NCBI GenBank assembly: GCA_040255345.1
Contig: JBDZUV010000160.1
Coordinates: 1-6,036, forward strand
Length of the DNA stretch: 6,036 nucleotides
Origin: JAFDWI01 sp040255345
Lineage (GTDB): Bacteria; Actinomycetota; Acidimicrobiia; Acidimicrobiales; Iamiaceae
Direction of reading: 5' to 3'
A program made the position numbers and the translations under genes. A model generated the notes under the pieces. That model saw only the letters and a list, made by a program, of their open reading frames with translations, made no database searches and had not been told where the DNA came from. Of the stretch, positions 1 through 6,036 are shown piece after piece. Numbering within the stretch: the stretch's first letter is position 1; every line of letters begins with the position of its first letter.

Positions 1-1
1 C

Positions 2-3000
2 GTCGAAGTCGAAAAACGCGTCCAGCATCGGTGGCGTTCCTCGGATGTCATCGCCCGGCTCGAGAAGCTGCGAGCCGATGGCGAGCCGTGGGTCTTCTAT
101 GAGGGCCCTCCCACCGCGAACGGTCGACCCGGGCTCCACCACGTGTGGGCACGGGTGTTCAAGGACGTCTATCCACGATTCCAGACCATGTCCGGCCGGT
201 CGGTTCCCCGCAAGGGCGGCTGGGACTGCCACGGACTCCCCGTGGAGCTCGAGGTCGAGAAGTCGCTCGGGCTGCACACCAAGCGTGACATCGAGGCCTA
301 CGGCATCGAGCGCTTCAACGCCAGGTGCCGTGCCTCGGTCGAACAGTACGTGGGCGACTGGGAAGACCTCACGATGCGTTCCGGCGTCTGGATCGACACC
401 GAGAACGCCTACTGGACCCTCGACAATTCCTATGTCGAATCGGTCTGGTGGCTGCTGCGGACGCTGTGGGACCGGGGGCTGCTCTACGAGGGCCATCGGG
501 TGGTCCCCTACTGCGGACGGTGTGGCACCGCGCTTTCGTCCCACGAGGTCGCCCAAGGCTACGCCGACGTCACCGACGCATCGGTGTACGTCCGTTTTCC
601 GGTGCAGGACGGCCCCGAAGTGGTCGGTGGCGCCGACCTGGTCGTGTGGACGACCACCCCGTGGACCCTGCTCTCGAACACCGCCGCCGCGGTCGGCGCC
701 GACATCGCCTACGTCCGGGTCGCCGCAGGCTCTCCGGGGACGCCCGACGGCCGCGATCTCGTCATGGCCGAAGCAGCACGTGCCCGGCTGTTCCCCGACA
801 GCACCGTGGTGGCCCGGTTCACCGGTGACGACCTGGTCGGGACCCGGTACGAGCGGCCCTTCGACGATCTCGACGCGCCCGTCGGAGACGACGGCTGGAA
901 GGTGGTCACCGGCGATTTCGTCAGCACCGAGGACGGCTCGGGCATCGTGCACCTCGCGCCGGCCTTCGGCGCGGACGACGCCCGCGTCGCCGGCGAGCAG
1001 CGTCTGCCGATCTTGAACCCGGTCGACGCCAAGGCCGAATTCACCGACCAGATCCCCAGATTCGCCGGCCAGTTCGTCAAGGACACCGACCGCCGCATCA
1101 TCGACGAGCTGCGCGCTGCGGGTCTGCTCGTCTCCGAGGTCCCCTACACCCACAGCTATCCGCACTGCTGGCGGTGTGGCACGCCACTGATCTACTGGGC
1201 ATCGACGTCGTGGTTCGCCCGGACCGAAGCGCGACGCGACGAGCTGGTCGCCCAGAACGAGACCGTGACGTGGTATCCCGACCACATCAAGCACGGGCGG
1301 TTCGGTCGCTGGCTGGAAGGCAACGTCGACTGGGCGCTGTCGCGTGACCGGTACTGGGGAACACCCCTGCCGATCTGGCGGTGTGGCGAGGGCCACGACA
1401 CCTGCATCGGGTCGGTCGCCGAACTCGCCGCGCGCGCCGGGCGGGACCTGAGCGACCTCGACCTGCACCGACCGGCCGTCGACGAGGTGACCTTCCCCTG
1501 CCCGCACGACGGGTGTGACGCGGTGGCGACCCGGATCGAGCCGGTGCTCGACGCGTGGTTCGATTCGGGGTCGATGCCGACCGCGCAGCAGCACTTCCCG
1601 TTCGCGTCCACCGGGGATCGCCCCGACGCCTTCCCCGCGGACTTCATCTGTGAGGCGATCGACCAGACACGCGGGTGGTTCTATTCGCTGCTCGCCGTCA
1701 ACACCTTGGCCCTGGATGCGGCGCCGTACCGCAACGTGGTGTGCCTCGGGCACATCGTCGACGCGGACGGCCAGAAGATGTCGAAGTCGCGGGGCAACAT
1801 CATCGATCCGTACGAGATCTTCGACACCCTCGGCGCCGACGCCCTGCGCTGGTACTTCTTCTCGGCCGGGCAGCCCTGGTCGCCCCGCCGCGTGTTCACC
1901 GACGGCATCAACGAAGCCACCCGGCGCACGCTGCTCACGTTGTGGAACTGCGTGAGTTTCTTCACGACCTACGCGCACCTCGACGACTGGACGCCCACGA
2001 CACCGGTGGGCACCGCGCCCCAGGTGACCCACGTGCTCGACCGGTGGATCTCCTCGGAGCTCGATCGTTGCATCGACGAGGTGACCACGGCCCTGTCGGG
2101 CTTCGACGCCCTCGCCGCGACCGAGACGCTGACCCGGTTCGTCGACGACCTGTCGAACTGGTATCTCCGGCGCTCCCGGGCACGATTCTGGAACGACTCG
2201 GATCCCTCGGCCTACGCCACCCTGCACCACTGCCTGGTGCGGTGCGCGCAACTGTTCGCTCCGTTCTGTCCCCACCTCGCAGACGAGATCTGGCTGCGCT
2301 GCACCACGGGGGTGACCGATGCGGCCGACTCGGTGCACTTGACCGACTGGCCGTCGGGGTCGGGCCGTTTCGATGCCCACATCTCCGCACAGATGGCCGC
2401 CGCCCGGCGTCTGGTCGCGCTCGGGCGGGCCGCGCGCAGCGACGCCGGCGCGAAGGTGCGCCAACCCCTGCGCCGAGCGCTCCTGTTGCACCCGGGGATC
2501 GACCTCGACCCCGACGTGGCACTCGAGATCGCCGGCGAACTCAACGTGCACGACCTCGAACAGGTCGACACGGTATCCGACCTGCTCTCGTGGACCGTCG
2601 TCGCGAACTTCGCGAAGCTCGGGCCGCGGCTGGGTAGCCGGGTGAACGAGATCGCCGCCCTGCTGCGGGCCGCCGACGGCGACCGTCTCCATGACGAACT
2701 GGAACGGACCGGCCGGATCGAGATCGGCGATGAGACCCTCACCGCAGACGAGGTGGAACTGCGGGCCACGCGCCACGAGTCGTTCGCGCTCACCGAAGAC
2801 AACGGGTGGGCGGTCGCGCTCGATCTCGTCCTCGACGACGAACTCCGCAGCGAAGGGTTGGCACGCGAGCTGACCCGGGCACTGAACGAGGAACGCAAGC
2901 GCCTGGGCCTCGCCATCTCGGACCGGGTACGGGTGGCGATCTCCACCGACGACGAAGCGGTCACCGCGATGCTCCGCGAGCACCACACCACGATCGCCGG

Positions 3001-3112
3001 CGAGGCCCTGGCGGTGGAACTGACCTGGTCGTCGGCCGCGTCGGGGACCGGGCACCGGATCACCGTCGACGAGACCCCGATCGACCTCGTCATCGCACCC
3101 GTCACCGCCTGA
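2..3112 (+). CDS. ileS: Isoleucyl-tRNA synthetase, IleRS2 type (5' end off window)
   Basis: Cytoplasmic class I synthetase that charges tRNA-Ile with isoleucine using ATP and hydrolyses mischarged Val-tRNA. The frame is open from base 2, giving 1036 visible residues; probably only 10-20 N-terminal residues are missing. GTG at 143 is an internal Val just after the signature motif, not the start. In visible numbering: FYEGPPTANG then GLHH at 44-47 in the HIGH position; YCGRCG at 170-175; editing-domain motifs WTTTPWTL at 216-223 and GSGIVHLAPAFGADD at 312-326, with the closing Asp pair intact; CWRC at 389-392; SRDRYWGTPLPIW from 447; LDAWFDSGSMP; KMSKS at 592-596; anticodon-binding domain with WYLRRSRARFW from 720. 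The C-terminus (ANFAKLGPRLGSRVNEIAALL region) resembles the DUF5915-like tail of IleRS2 and lacks a terminal zinc knuckle. No frameshift is seen. It ends in TGA and converges with divIVA. The promoter and any T-box leader lie outside the window. Confidence 0.98.
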   Translation, partial: VEVEKRVQHRWRSSDVIARLEKLRADGEPWVFYEGPPTANGRPGLHHVWARVFKDVYPRFQTMSGRSVPRKGGWDCHGLPVELEVEKSLGLHTKRDIEAYGIERFNARCRASVEQYVGDWEDLTMRSGVWIDTENAYWTLDNSYVESVWWLLRTLWDRGLLYEGHRVVPYCGRCGTALSSHEVAQGYADVTDASVYVRFPVQDGPEVVGGADLVVWTTTPWTLLSNTAAAVGADIAYVRVAAGSPGTPDGRDLVMAEAARARLFPDSTVVARFTGDDLVGTRYERPFDDLDAPVGDDGWKVVTGDFVSTEDGSGIVHLAPAFGADDARVAGEQRLPILNPVDAKAEFTDQIPRFAGQFVKDTDRRIIDELRAAGLLVSEVPYTHSYPHCWRCGTPLIYWASTSWFARTEARRDELVAQNETVTWYPDHIKHGRFGRWLEGNVDWALSRDRYWGTPLPIWRCGEGHDTCIGSVAELAARAGRDLSDLDLHRPAVDEVTFPCPHDGCDAVATRIEPVLDAWFDSGSMPTAQQHFPFASTGDRPDAFPADFICEAIDQTRGWFYSLLAVNTLALDAAPYRNVVCLGHIVDADGQKMSKSRGNIIDPYEIFDTLGADALRWYFFSAGQPWSPRRVFTDGINEATRRTLLTLWNCVSFFTTYAHLDDWTPTTPVGTAPQVTHVLDRWISSELDRCIDEVTTALSGFDALAATETLTRFVDDLSNWYLRRSRARFWNDSDPSAYATLHHCLVRCAQLFAPFCPHLADEIWLRCTTGVTDAADSVHLTDWPSGSGRFDAHISAQMAAARRLVALGRAARSDAGAKVRQPLRRALLLHPGIDLDPDVALEIAGELNVHDLEQVDTVSDLLSWTVVANFAKLGPRLGSRVNEIAALLRAADGDRLHDELERTGRIEIGDETLTADEVELRATRHESFALTEDNGWAVALDLVLDDELRSEGLARELTRALNEERKRLGLAISDRVRVAISTDDEAVTAMLREHHTTIAGEALAVELTWSSAASGTGHRITVDETPIDLVIAPVTA

Positions 3113-3115
3113 TCC

Positions 3116-3131
3116 TCGGGCCGACTCCCGA
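3116..3131 (+). terminator. Weak hairpin just after the ileS stop
   Basis: TCGGG (3116-3120) pairs with CCCGA (3127-3131) around a 6-base loop, starting 4 bases after the ileS TGA. A second 4-bp stem, GACC/GGTC at 3135-3146, follows. There is no downstream T-run, so this is at best a tail-less terminator of the kind proposed for high-GC actinobacteria. Stems this short also arise by chance in GC-rich DNA. Confidence 0.22.
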
Positions 3132-3146
3132 ACGGACCTCCGGGTC

Positions 3147-3185
3147 GATTCTCCGGGCCGAACCTTCCGGTCGAACCTTCCGGTC
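3147..3185. repeat. 13-bp tandem repeat, two perfect copies plus one degenerate
   Basis: GAACCTTCCGGTC occurs twice head to tail at 3160-3172 and 3173-3185 with no mismatch. The preceding 13 bases (3147-3159, GATTCTCCGGGCC) match the unit at 8 of 13 positions and are in register, so they may be a decayed third copy. The repeat lies in the non-coding spacer after ileS. Confidence 0.75.
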
Positions 3186-3233
3186 GAAGCGTCACGCGCC
3201 GCGGGCACGACGCCGGCCCACCTCCCTCGAGGA

Positions 3234-3249
3234 ACGGGTCCACGGGTCC
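3234..3249. repeat. 8-bp perfect tandem duplication
   Basis: ACGGGTCC occurs twice in direct succession (3234-3241 and 3242-3249). It is short and could be chance in GC-rich DNA, but it lies between two longer duplications of the same kind in the same spacer. Confidence 0.5.
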
Positions 3250-3299
3250 GCCCGGGATCCACCCGGCCGCCGCGGTGTCAGCCGACGAACCGCGCCGGC

Positions 3300-3327
3300 G
3301 GGCCGGTCGTCTCGGGCCGGTCGTCTC
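3300..3327. repeat. 14-bp perfect tandem duplication abutting the gap
   Basis: GGGCCGGTCGTCTC is present twice without mismatch (3300-3313 and 3314-3327). The second copy ends at the last called base before the N block, so the array may continue into the unsequenced part. A GC-rich tandem array of unresolved length is a plausible reason for the assembly break. Confidence 0.75.
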
Positions 3328-3427
3328 NNNNNNNNNNNNNNNNNNNNNNNNNNNNNNNNNNNNNNNNNNNNNNNNNNNNNNNNNNNNNNNNNNNNNNNNN
3401 NNNNNNNNNNNNNNNNNNNNNNNNNNN
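3328..3427. other. Assembly gap of 100 Ns
   Basis: Exactly 100 consecutive Ns, a size commonly used as a scaffold placeholder, so the true distance between flanks is probably unknown. It removes the 3' end of divIVA and part of the divIVA-ileS spacer. Any reading frame crossing it is meaningless, including the apparent extension of divIVA down to 3192. Confidence 0.97.
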
Positions 3428-3428
3428 A

Positions 3429-4778
3429 CCGATCGGTCTCGCTGGGACCGAGCGGCTCGTCGTCGCTCATCGCCCGACGCAACTCGGCGAGGAACGCCTC
3501 GTCGCTCTCCTCCTCGAAACGGGCGGCGGCAACCGGTTGGGTGTGTGGTCCCTGATCGCCACGCCCGGGTCCGCTGCTCCGCCAATCTCTCGTCGAGTCG
3601 GCCGATCCGAACAGCTGACCGAGGCGCTCCGAGTCGGCTTCATCGCCTTCGGCGGCCGGTGCGGAGCCCGTCGGAGGGTCATCGTCGGCGGCGGCCCGCG
3701 GTTGTTCGTCCTCTTCTGCGGTCGCGGTCGCCCCGGCGGCGCCGTCCTCGGCCTCGCCTCCGGACGGGTCGGTGGTGGCGGGTGCCGTCGCAGGCCCCTC
3801 GTCGGGGGCATCGTCGGCCCCGTCACGCTCATCGGTGGCAGCGCCGCCCGGTCCATCGCCGCCGGGCGCCTCGTCGCTCGCCTCCGCCTGCCCGTCGGCT
3901 CGTGCAGCGTCGTCCGGAGCCGCCGCGTCCGGTGCGTCCCCGCTCGGCTCGTCGCCGCTCGGCGTCTCCCCTGCCGGGCCCTCGTCGGTCGCCGACTCAT
4001 CGGCGGGCACGTCGCTGGCCGGGGGCGCGGCTCCGAGCGCCGCGGGCGTCGTCGCACCACTCAACTCGGGAGTCGGTGCGGTGCGGAACGACTCCGGGTC
4101 CTCGACCAGTCGCCGCAGGACCTGGATCGTCTCGCGCACCCGGGCCCGTTCGGTCCCCAGGTGCCGCTCCAGGACCACCGTGTCGCTCCGCATCGATTCG
4201 CGGGTCGCCTCGAGTTCCCTGATCTCGGCGACCAGACGCCCGTGCGCCTCCTCGCGGGCCTTCGCGTGTGCCGCTTCGGCGGCCTCACGATTGCGGCGCG
4301 CCTCGTCGTTCGCCTGTTCCAGGATCTCCCGGGCCTCTTCGTGAGCTTCCCTGATCGCGGTGTCGGCCGTGCGTTGCGCCAGCACGAGCGTGCGACGGAG
4401 TTCCTCGTTGAGCGCGTCGTCACCACCGATGACCGGAACCGGAGCCGACGGTGGAGCCTTGGGGACGGGACCCGATCCGGATTCCTCGGCCCGTTCGGCG
4501 ACGTCGGTCGCGGGAACGCCGACCGCCGACTCCTCGGCCTCCCGAGCGACCCCCGCCGCGTCGCCCTCGGTCGCGGCCGCCGTGCCGCCCGCCTCGATCT
4601 CGGCCAAGCGGGCTTCGGCGCTCCGCGCCCGGGCCACCGCCTTGGTGAGTTGTGACTGGAGCTGCCCGACCGCGACCGCCACCCGCTCGAGGAAGTCGTC
4701 CACCTCGTGGCGGTCGTAGCCTCGAACCGCGATCCGGAAGTCGATCTCGTCGGTCAACAGTTGTGGCGTGAGTTCCAT
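3429..4778 (-). CDS. divIVA: DivIVA-domain polar/septal scaffold protein (3' end lost in gap)
   Basis: DivIVA proteins are cytoplasmic coiled-coil scaffolds that bind curved membrane at poles and septa; in actinobacteria (Wag31) they organise polar peptidoglycan synthesis. 450 residues are readable. Residues 1-45 form the DivIVA N-terminal domain (LTPQLLTDEIDF, then RGYDRHEVDDFLERV), leading into a coiled coil to about 62. An acidic Ala/Glu/Pro linker follows (63-120). A second long coiled coil spans about 121-230, rich in Glu, Arg and Ala. Residues 235-385 are low-complexity and strongly acidic (Asp, Glu, Ala, Pro, Gly, Ser/Thr) with no Lys, presumably disordered. The end regains conserved character: RLGQLFGS, then AFLAELRRAMSDDEPLGP at 428-445. 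The last full codon before the gap is Arg450; the stop is probably close by inside the gap. The start is ATG with AGGA 9 bases upstream, 39 bases after the yggT stop. The function is sure at family level; the exact role of this long version is inferred. Confidence 0.95.
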
Positions 4779-4817
4779 ATCGCCCGATCCTACCGTCCCG
4801 TCAGTTGCCGGTCTTCC

Positions 4818-5102
4818 TCAGCCCGTCACCAGACCACGCAGCATGAGCACCGCCAGAAGCACGATCAGCGGCGAGGGATCGATCATGCCCATCGACGGCA
4901 TCGCCCGGCGCAGCGGGATGACGAGCGGATCGGTGATCCGCAACAAGACCCGTTGGATCTGCGCCGGAACACCCGACGGGCGGAGCGGAAACCAGCTCAG
5001 CAGCATCATCGCGATGAGCGCGAGGGCGTACAGGCCGAGGACGGCTCCCACGACCTGGTTGATCGCTCCCGGTCGAGACGTCGCGGCGAACAGCACGGTC
5101 AC
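4818..5102 (-). CDS. yggT: YggT family membrane protein
   Basis: Small integral membrane protein (YlmG in Bacillus; related plastid proteins affect nucleoid and division organisation). Its molecular role is not settled. I chose the GTG at 5100-5102, giving 94 residues, typical for the family. It overlaps the sepF stop as GTGA, whereas the longer frame up to 5225 would lie inside sepF and adds a soluble stretch with no family character. Membrane segment 1 is about residues 13-40 (INQVVGAVLGLYALALIAMM, LLSWFPL) and segment 2 about 75-92 (DPSPLIVLLAVLMLRGLV). Before segment 2 is the family motif ITDPLVIPLRRAMPSMGMID (56-75). A GTG two codons later (5094-5096) is an alternative start. The overlap implies translation coupled to sepF. 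Its position between sepF and divIVA is the conserved one. Confidence 0.95.
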   Translation of the reverse strand: MTVLFAATSRPGAINQVVGAVLGLYALALIAMMLLSWFPLRPSGVPAQIQRVLLRITDPLVIPLRRAMPSMGMIDPSPLIVLLAVLMLRGLVTG

Positions 5103-5683
5103 CGGTCTGAGAAACCGTGCTCCTGCATGCGGCGGCGTTCCTCGGCAGAGACCTCGACATTCGATGGCGTGAGCAGATACACCGAATTGGCGACCTTCTC
5201 CATCTGCCCACCGATGCCGTAACACAGCCCGCTCGCGAAGTCGATCAGGCGACGGGCCAGGTCCCGGTCGGCGTTCTGCAGGTTCATGATCACCGGCTGG
5301 TTGCCCTTGAACTTGTCGGCGAGTTCCTGCGCGGCCTCGAACGACATCGGAGACAGCGCGTGCGGCTTCGCGTTGGCCGCGATCGGTACCGGCCGGACGA
5401 GGCGGCGATCACGCTCGTCGGGCAGCGTGGACTCGCCCGAGTCTGCGGTGCGGATCGGCCGGACCGCCCCGATCGCGCTCGATTCGGGAGGCTGCTCACC
5501 ACGCCTGGGCATCGGCCGGTCACCGTGATCGGAGGTGGTCCGTCGGGGCTGGGTCGCCGTACGACGGGGTGGCTCCTCGACCGGCGCGTCGACATAGTGC
5601 GGCTCGTCGACGTCGTAGTCGTCGTATTCGTCCTCGGGAGCGAGTCCCAGGTGATACATGGTCTTGCGCCACAGTGTCGCCAT
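5099..5683 (-). CDS. sepF: Cell division protein SepF
   Basis: SepF polymerises, binds the FtsZ C-terminus and tethers the Z-ring to the membrane; it is the main FtsZ membrane anchor in many actinobacteria, which often lack FtsA. The protein has 194 residues. Residues 1-15 (MATLWRKTMYHLGLA) look like the N-terminal amphipathic membrane-binding helix. An acidic stretch rich in Asp, Glu and Tyr (17-38) and a variable Arg/Pro-rich linker to about 100 follow. The SepF core occupies about 105-182: HALSPMSFEAAQELADKFK, then VIMNLQN, then the glycine-rich SGLCYGIGGQMEKV (151-164) and YLLTPSNVEVS (169-179). The ATG is preceded by a full AGGAGG with 4 bases between. No residue expected of the family is obviously missing. 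It lies 79 bases after pgeF and overlaps yggT by 4 bases. Confidence 0.97.
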   Translation of the reverse strand: MATLWRKTMYHLGLAPEDEYDDYDVDEPHYVDAPVEEPPRRTATQPRRTTSDHGDRPMPRRGEQPPESSAIGAVRPIRTADSGESTLPDERDRRLVRPVPIAANAKPHALSPMSFEAAQELADKFKGNQPVIMNLQNADRDLARRLIDFASGLCYGIGGQMEKVANSVYLLTPSNVEVSAEERRRMQEHGFSDR

Positions 5684-5687
5684 CGAT

Positions 5688-5693
5688 CCTCCT
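5688..5693 (-). promoter_or_regulatory. Strong ribosome binding site of sepF
   Basis: The minus strand reads AGGAGG-ATCG-ATG, a full anti-16S match with a 4-base spacer to the sepF start. It is the clearest Shine-Dalgarno sequence in the window and fixes the sepF start. yggT has only stop-start overlap and divIVA only a weak AGGA. Confidence 0.85.
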
Positions 5694-5701
5694 GATCAGG
5701 A
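5690..5701. repeat. 12-bp perfect palindrome overlapping the sepF RBS
   Basis: TCCTGATCAGGA is its own reverse complement and shares four bases with AGGAGG. It has no loop, so it is unlikely to be an RNA hairpin, but its symmetry would suit a dimeric DNA-binding protein. Directly upstream on the minus strand is TAGATT (5706-5701), an actinobacterial-type -10 look-alike without a recognisable -35. No regulator can be named; chance is a real alternative. Confidence 0.4.
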
Positions 5702-5762
5702 ATCTACCGCCCCGGCGGGTGTCGGCGCGAGCCGGGCGCCAGAAAATCAGCTGCACGGCCCC

Positions 5763-6036
5763 TCAGCCCTCCAGCCACACGAATGCGGCCTGTCGTCCCC
5801 GGTCACCGCGTGCACGGTGGGAGAAGTGCACCGGACTGCACGCCGTGCACACGCCCGTGTCGACCAGGTCGGTGACCCCCGCGGCATCGAGAGCCACGGC
5901 CACCGCGGCGCTCACGTCGAGCGCGGGAGTCCCCCACGCGGTACGGCCCCGGACGGTGTCGCCGAGCACCTCGGCCACCGCGTCGAGATCGGCAGCACCG
6001 AATTCGTAGCAGCGGGCCCGGATGCAGGGCCCCAAC
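5763..6036 (-). CDS. pgeF: PgeF/YfiH-type purine nucleoside phosphorylase-like protein, C-terminal part
   Basis: Member of the YfiH/YlmD (DUF152, formerly 'polyphenol oxidase or laccase domain') family. In E. coli, PgeF removes wrongly inserted L-Ser from UDP-MurNAc peptide precursors; other members act on purine nucleosides. Only the last 90 residues are visible, ending in TGA; family members are about 240-260 residues, so some 150-170 lie beyond the right edge. The TTG at 6033-6035 is an internal Leu, not a start. Visible family marks are LGPCIRARCYEF (1-12), TPALDVSAAVAVALDAAGV (36-54), the CT pair at 63-64 and HFSHRARGDRGRQAAFVWL (70-88). The metal-ligand motifs (QVHG, ADCxP, HAGWRG) should lie in the missing part, so catalytic integrity cannot be judged. 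Its place just upstream of sepF matches the usual ftsZ-pgeF-sepF order. Confidence 0.94.
   Translation of the reverse strand, partial: LGPCIRARCYEFGAADLDAVAEVLGDTVRGRTAWGTPALDVSAAVAVALDAAGVTDLVDTGVCTACSPVHFSHRARGDRGRQAAFVWLEG

Larger units (their letters stand above)
3113..3327. other. Convergent non-coding spacer between ileS and the gap
   Basis: 215 visible bases follow the ileS stop. I see no convincing gene on either strand: frames open across it are high-GC read-through with no recognisable protein. It holds several small GC-rich hairpins without a T-tract and three perfect two-copy tandem duplications, listed separately. Two genes point into this region, so transcription should end here from both sides, but no classical intrinsic terminator is evident. 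The true spacer length is unknown because of the adjoining gap. Confidence 0.75.

Noticed and set aside
143..145. GTG at 143 as the start of ileS
   Set aside because: The frame is open back to base 2 and encodes the conserved FYEGPPTANG segment and the GLHH signature upstream, so this GTG is an internal Val.
45..1016. Plus-strand open frame overlapping the ileS 5' half
   Set aside because: Ser/Pro/Thr/Arg-rich shadow in another frame, while the ileS frame carries every expected motif.
3192..3327. C-terminal extension of DivIVA beyond the gap
   Set aside because: It depends on an arbitrary 100-base placeholder keeping the frame, and the resulting Arg/Pro-rich peptide resembles no family tail.
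3147..3327. Possible CRISPR-like or integration-site array
   Set aside because: Units are 8-14 bp, directly abutting and without spacers; there are no cas, integrase or transposase genes or tRNA in the window.
3433..3451. TCGGTC/GACCGA hairpin next to the gap as the divIVA terminator
   Set aside because: It lies within the coding sequence for the conserved-looking DivIVA tail and has no T-tract.
2212..3585. Long minus-strand open frame opposite the ileS 3' end and across the gap
   Set aside because: It spans the N block and overlaps the well-supported IleRS C-terminal domain on the other strand; its composition is Arg/Ser-rich noise.
3537..4655. Long plus-strand open frame of 372 codons opposite divIVA
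   Set aside because: It is antisense to a clear DivIVA gene; its Arg/Gly/Val-rich composition is typical of a high-GC shadow frame with no motif.
5724..5740. GGCGC/GCGCC hairpin between pgeF and sepF as a terminator
   Set aside because: The 5-bp stem with a 7-base loop has its T-rich stretch on the wrong side for minus-strand transcription, so it does not look like a terminator of pgeF.

Overview
The window is a high-GC bacterial chromosome segment from the distal end of the division and cell wall (dcw) cluster. Gene content (pgeF, sepF, yggT, divIVA), GC-rich codon use, a long acidic DivIVA and an IleRS2-type isoleucyl-tRNA synthetase fit an actinobacterium. I lean towards the class Acidimicrobiia, but only from the general look of the proteins. 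No search could be run, so the placement is an inference.

Layout: bases 2-3112 (+ strand) hold almost all of ileS, missing only its extreme N-terminus off the left edge. Bases 3113-3327 are a non-coding spacer with three perfect two-copy tandem duplications (13, 8 and 14 bp). The last one runs straight into a block of exactly 100 Ns (3328-3427), which is an assembly gap and not real sequence. On the far side and on the minus strand, read from right to left, come the C-terminal part of pgeF (5763-6036, cut by the right edge), sepF (5099-5683), yggT (4818-5102) and divIVA (3429-4778, its 3' end lost in the gap). ileS and divIVA therefore converge on the gap.

How the genes work together: SepF anchors FtsZ to the membrane and shapes the division septum. 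YggT is a small membrane protein linked to the division and polar-growth machinery. DivIVA is a coiled-coil scaffold that marks curved membrane at poles and septa. PgeF edits a mis-incorporated residue in peptidoglycan precursors. sepF and yggT overlap by 4 bp (GTGA), and yggT and divIVA are 39 bp apart, so these three very likely form one operon, probably with pgeF. ileS is the usual neighbour of divIVA in Bacillus-type clusters, but here it points the opposite way.

No phage, transposon, CRISPR array, RNA gene or new system is visible. The points most worth a second look are the rearranged class I signature (GLHH in place of HxGH) in IleRS, the gap and orientation question between divIVA and ileS, and the long acidic low-complexity insert in DivIVA.
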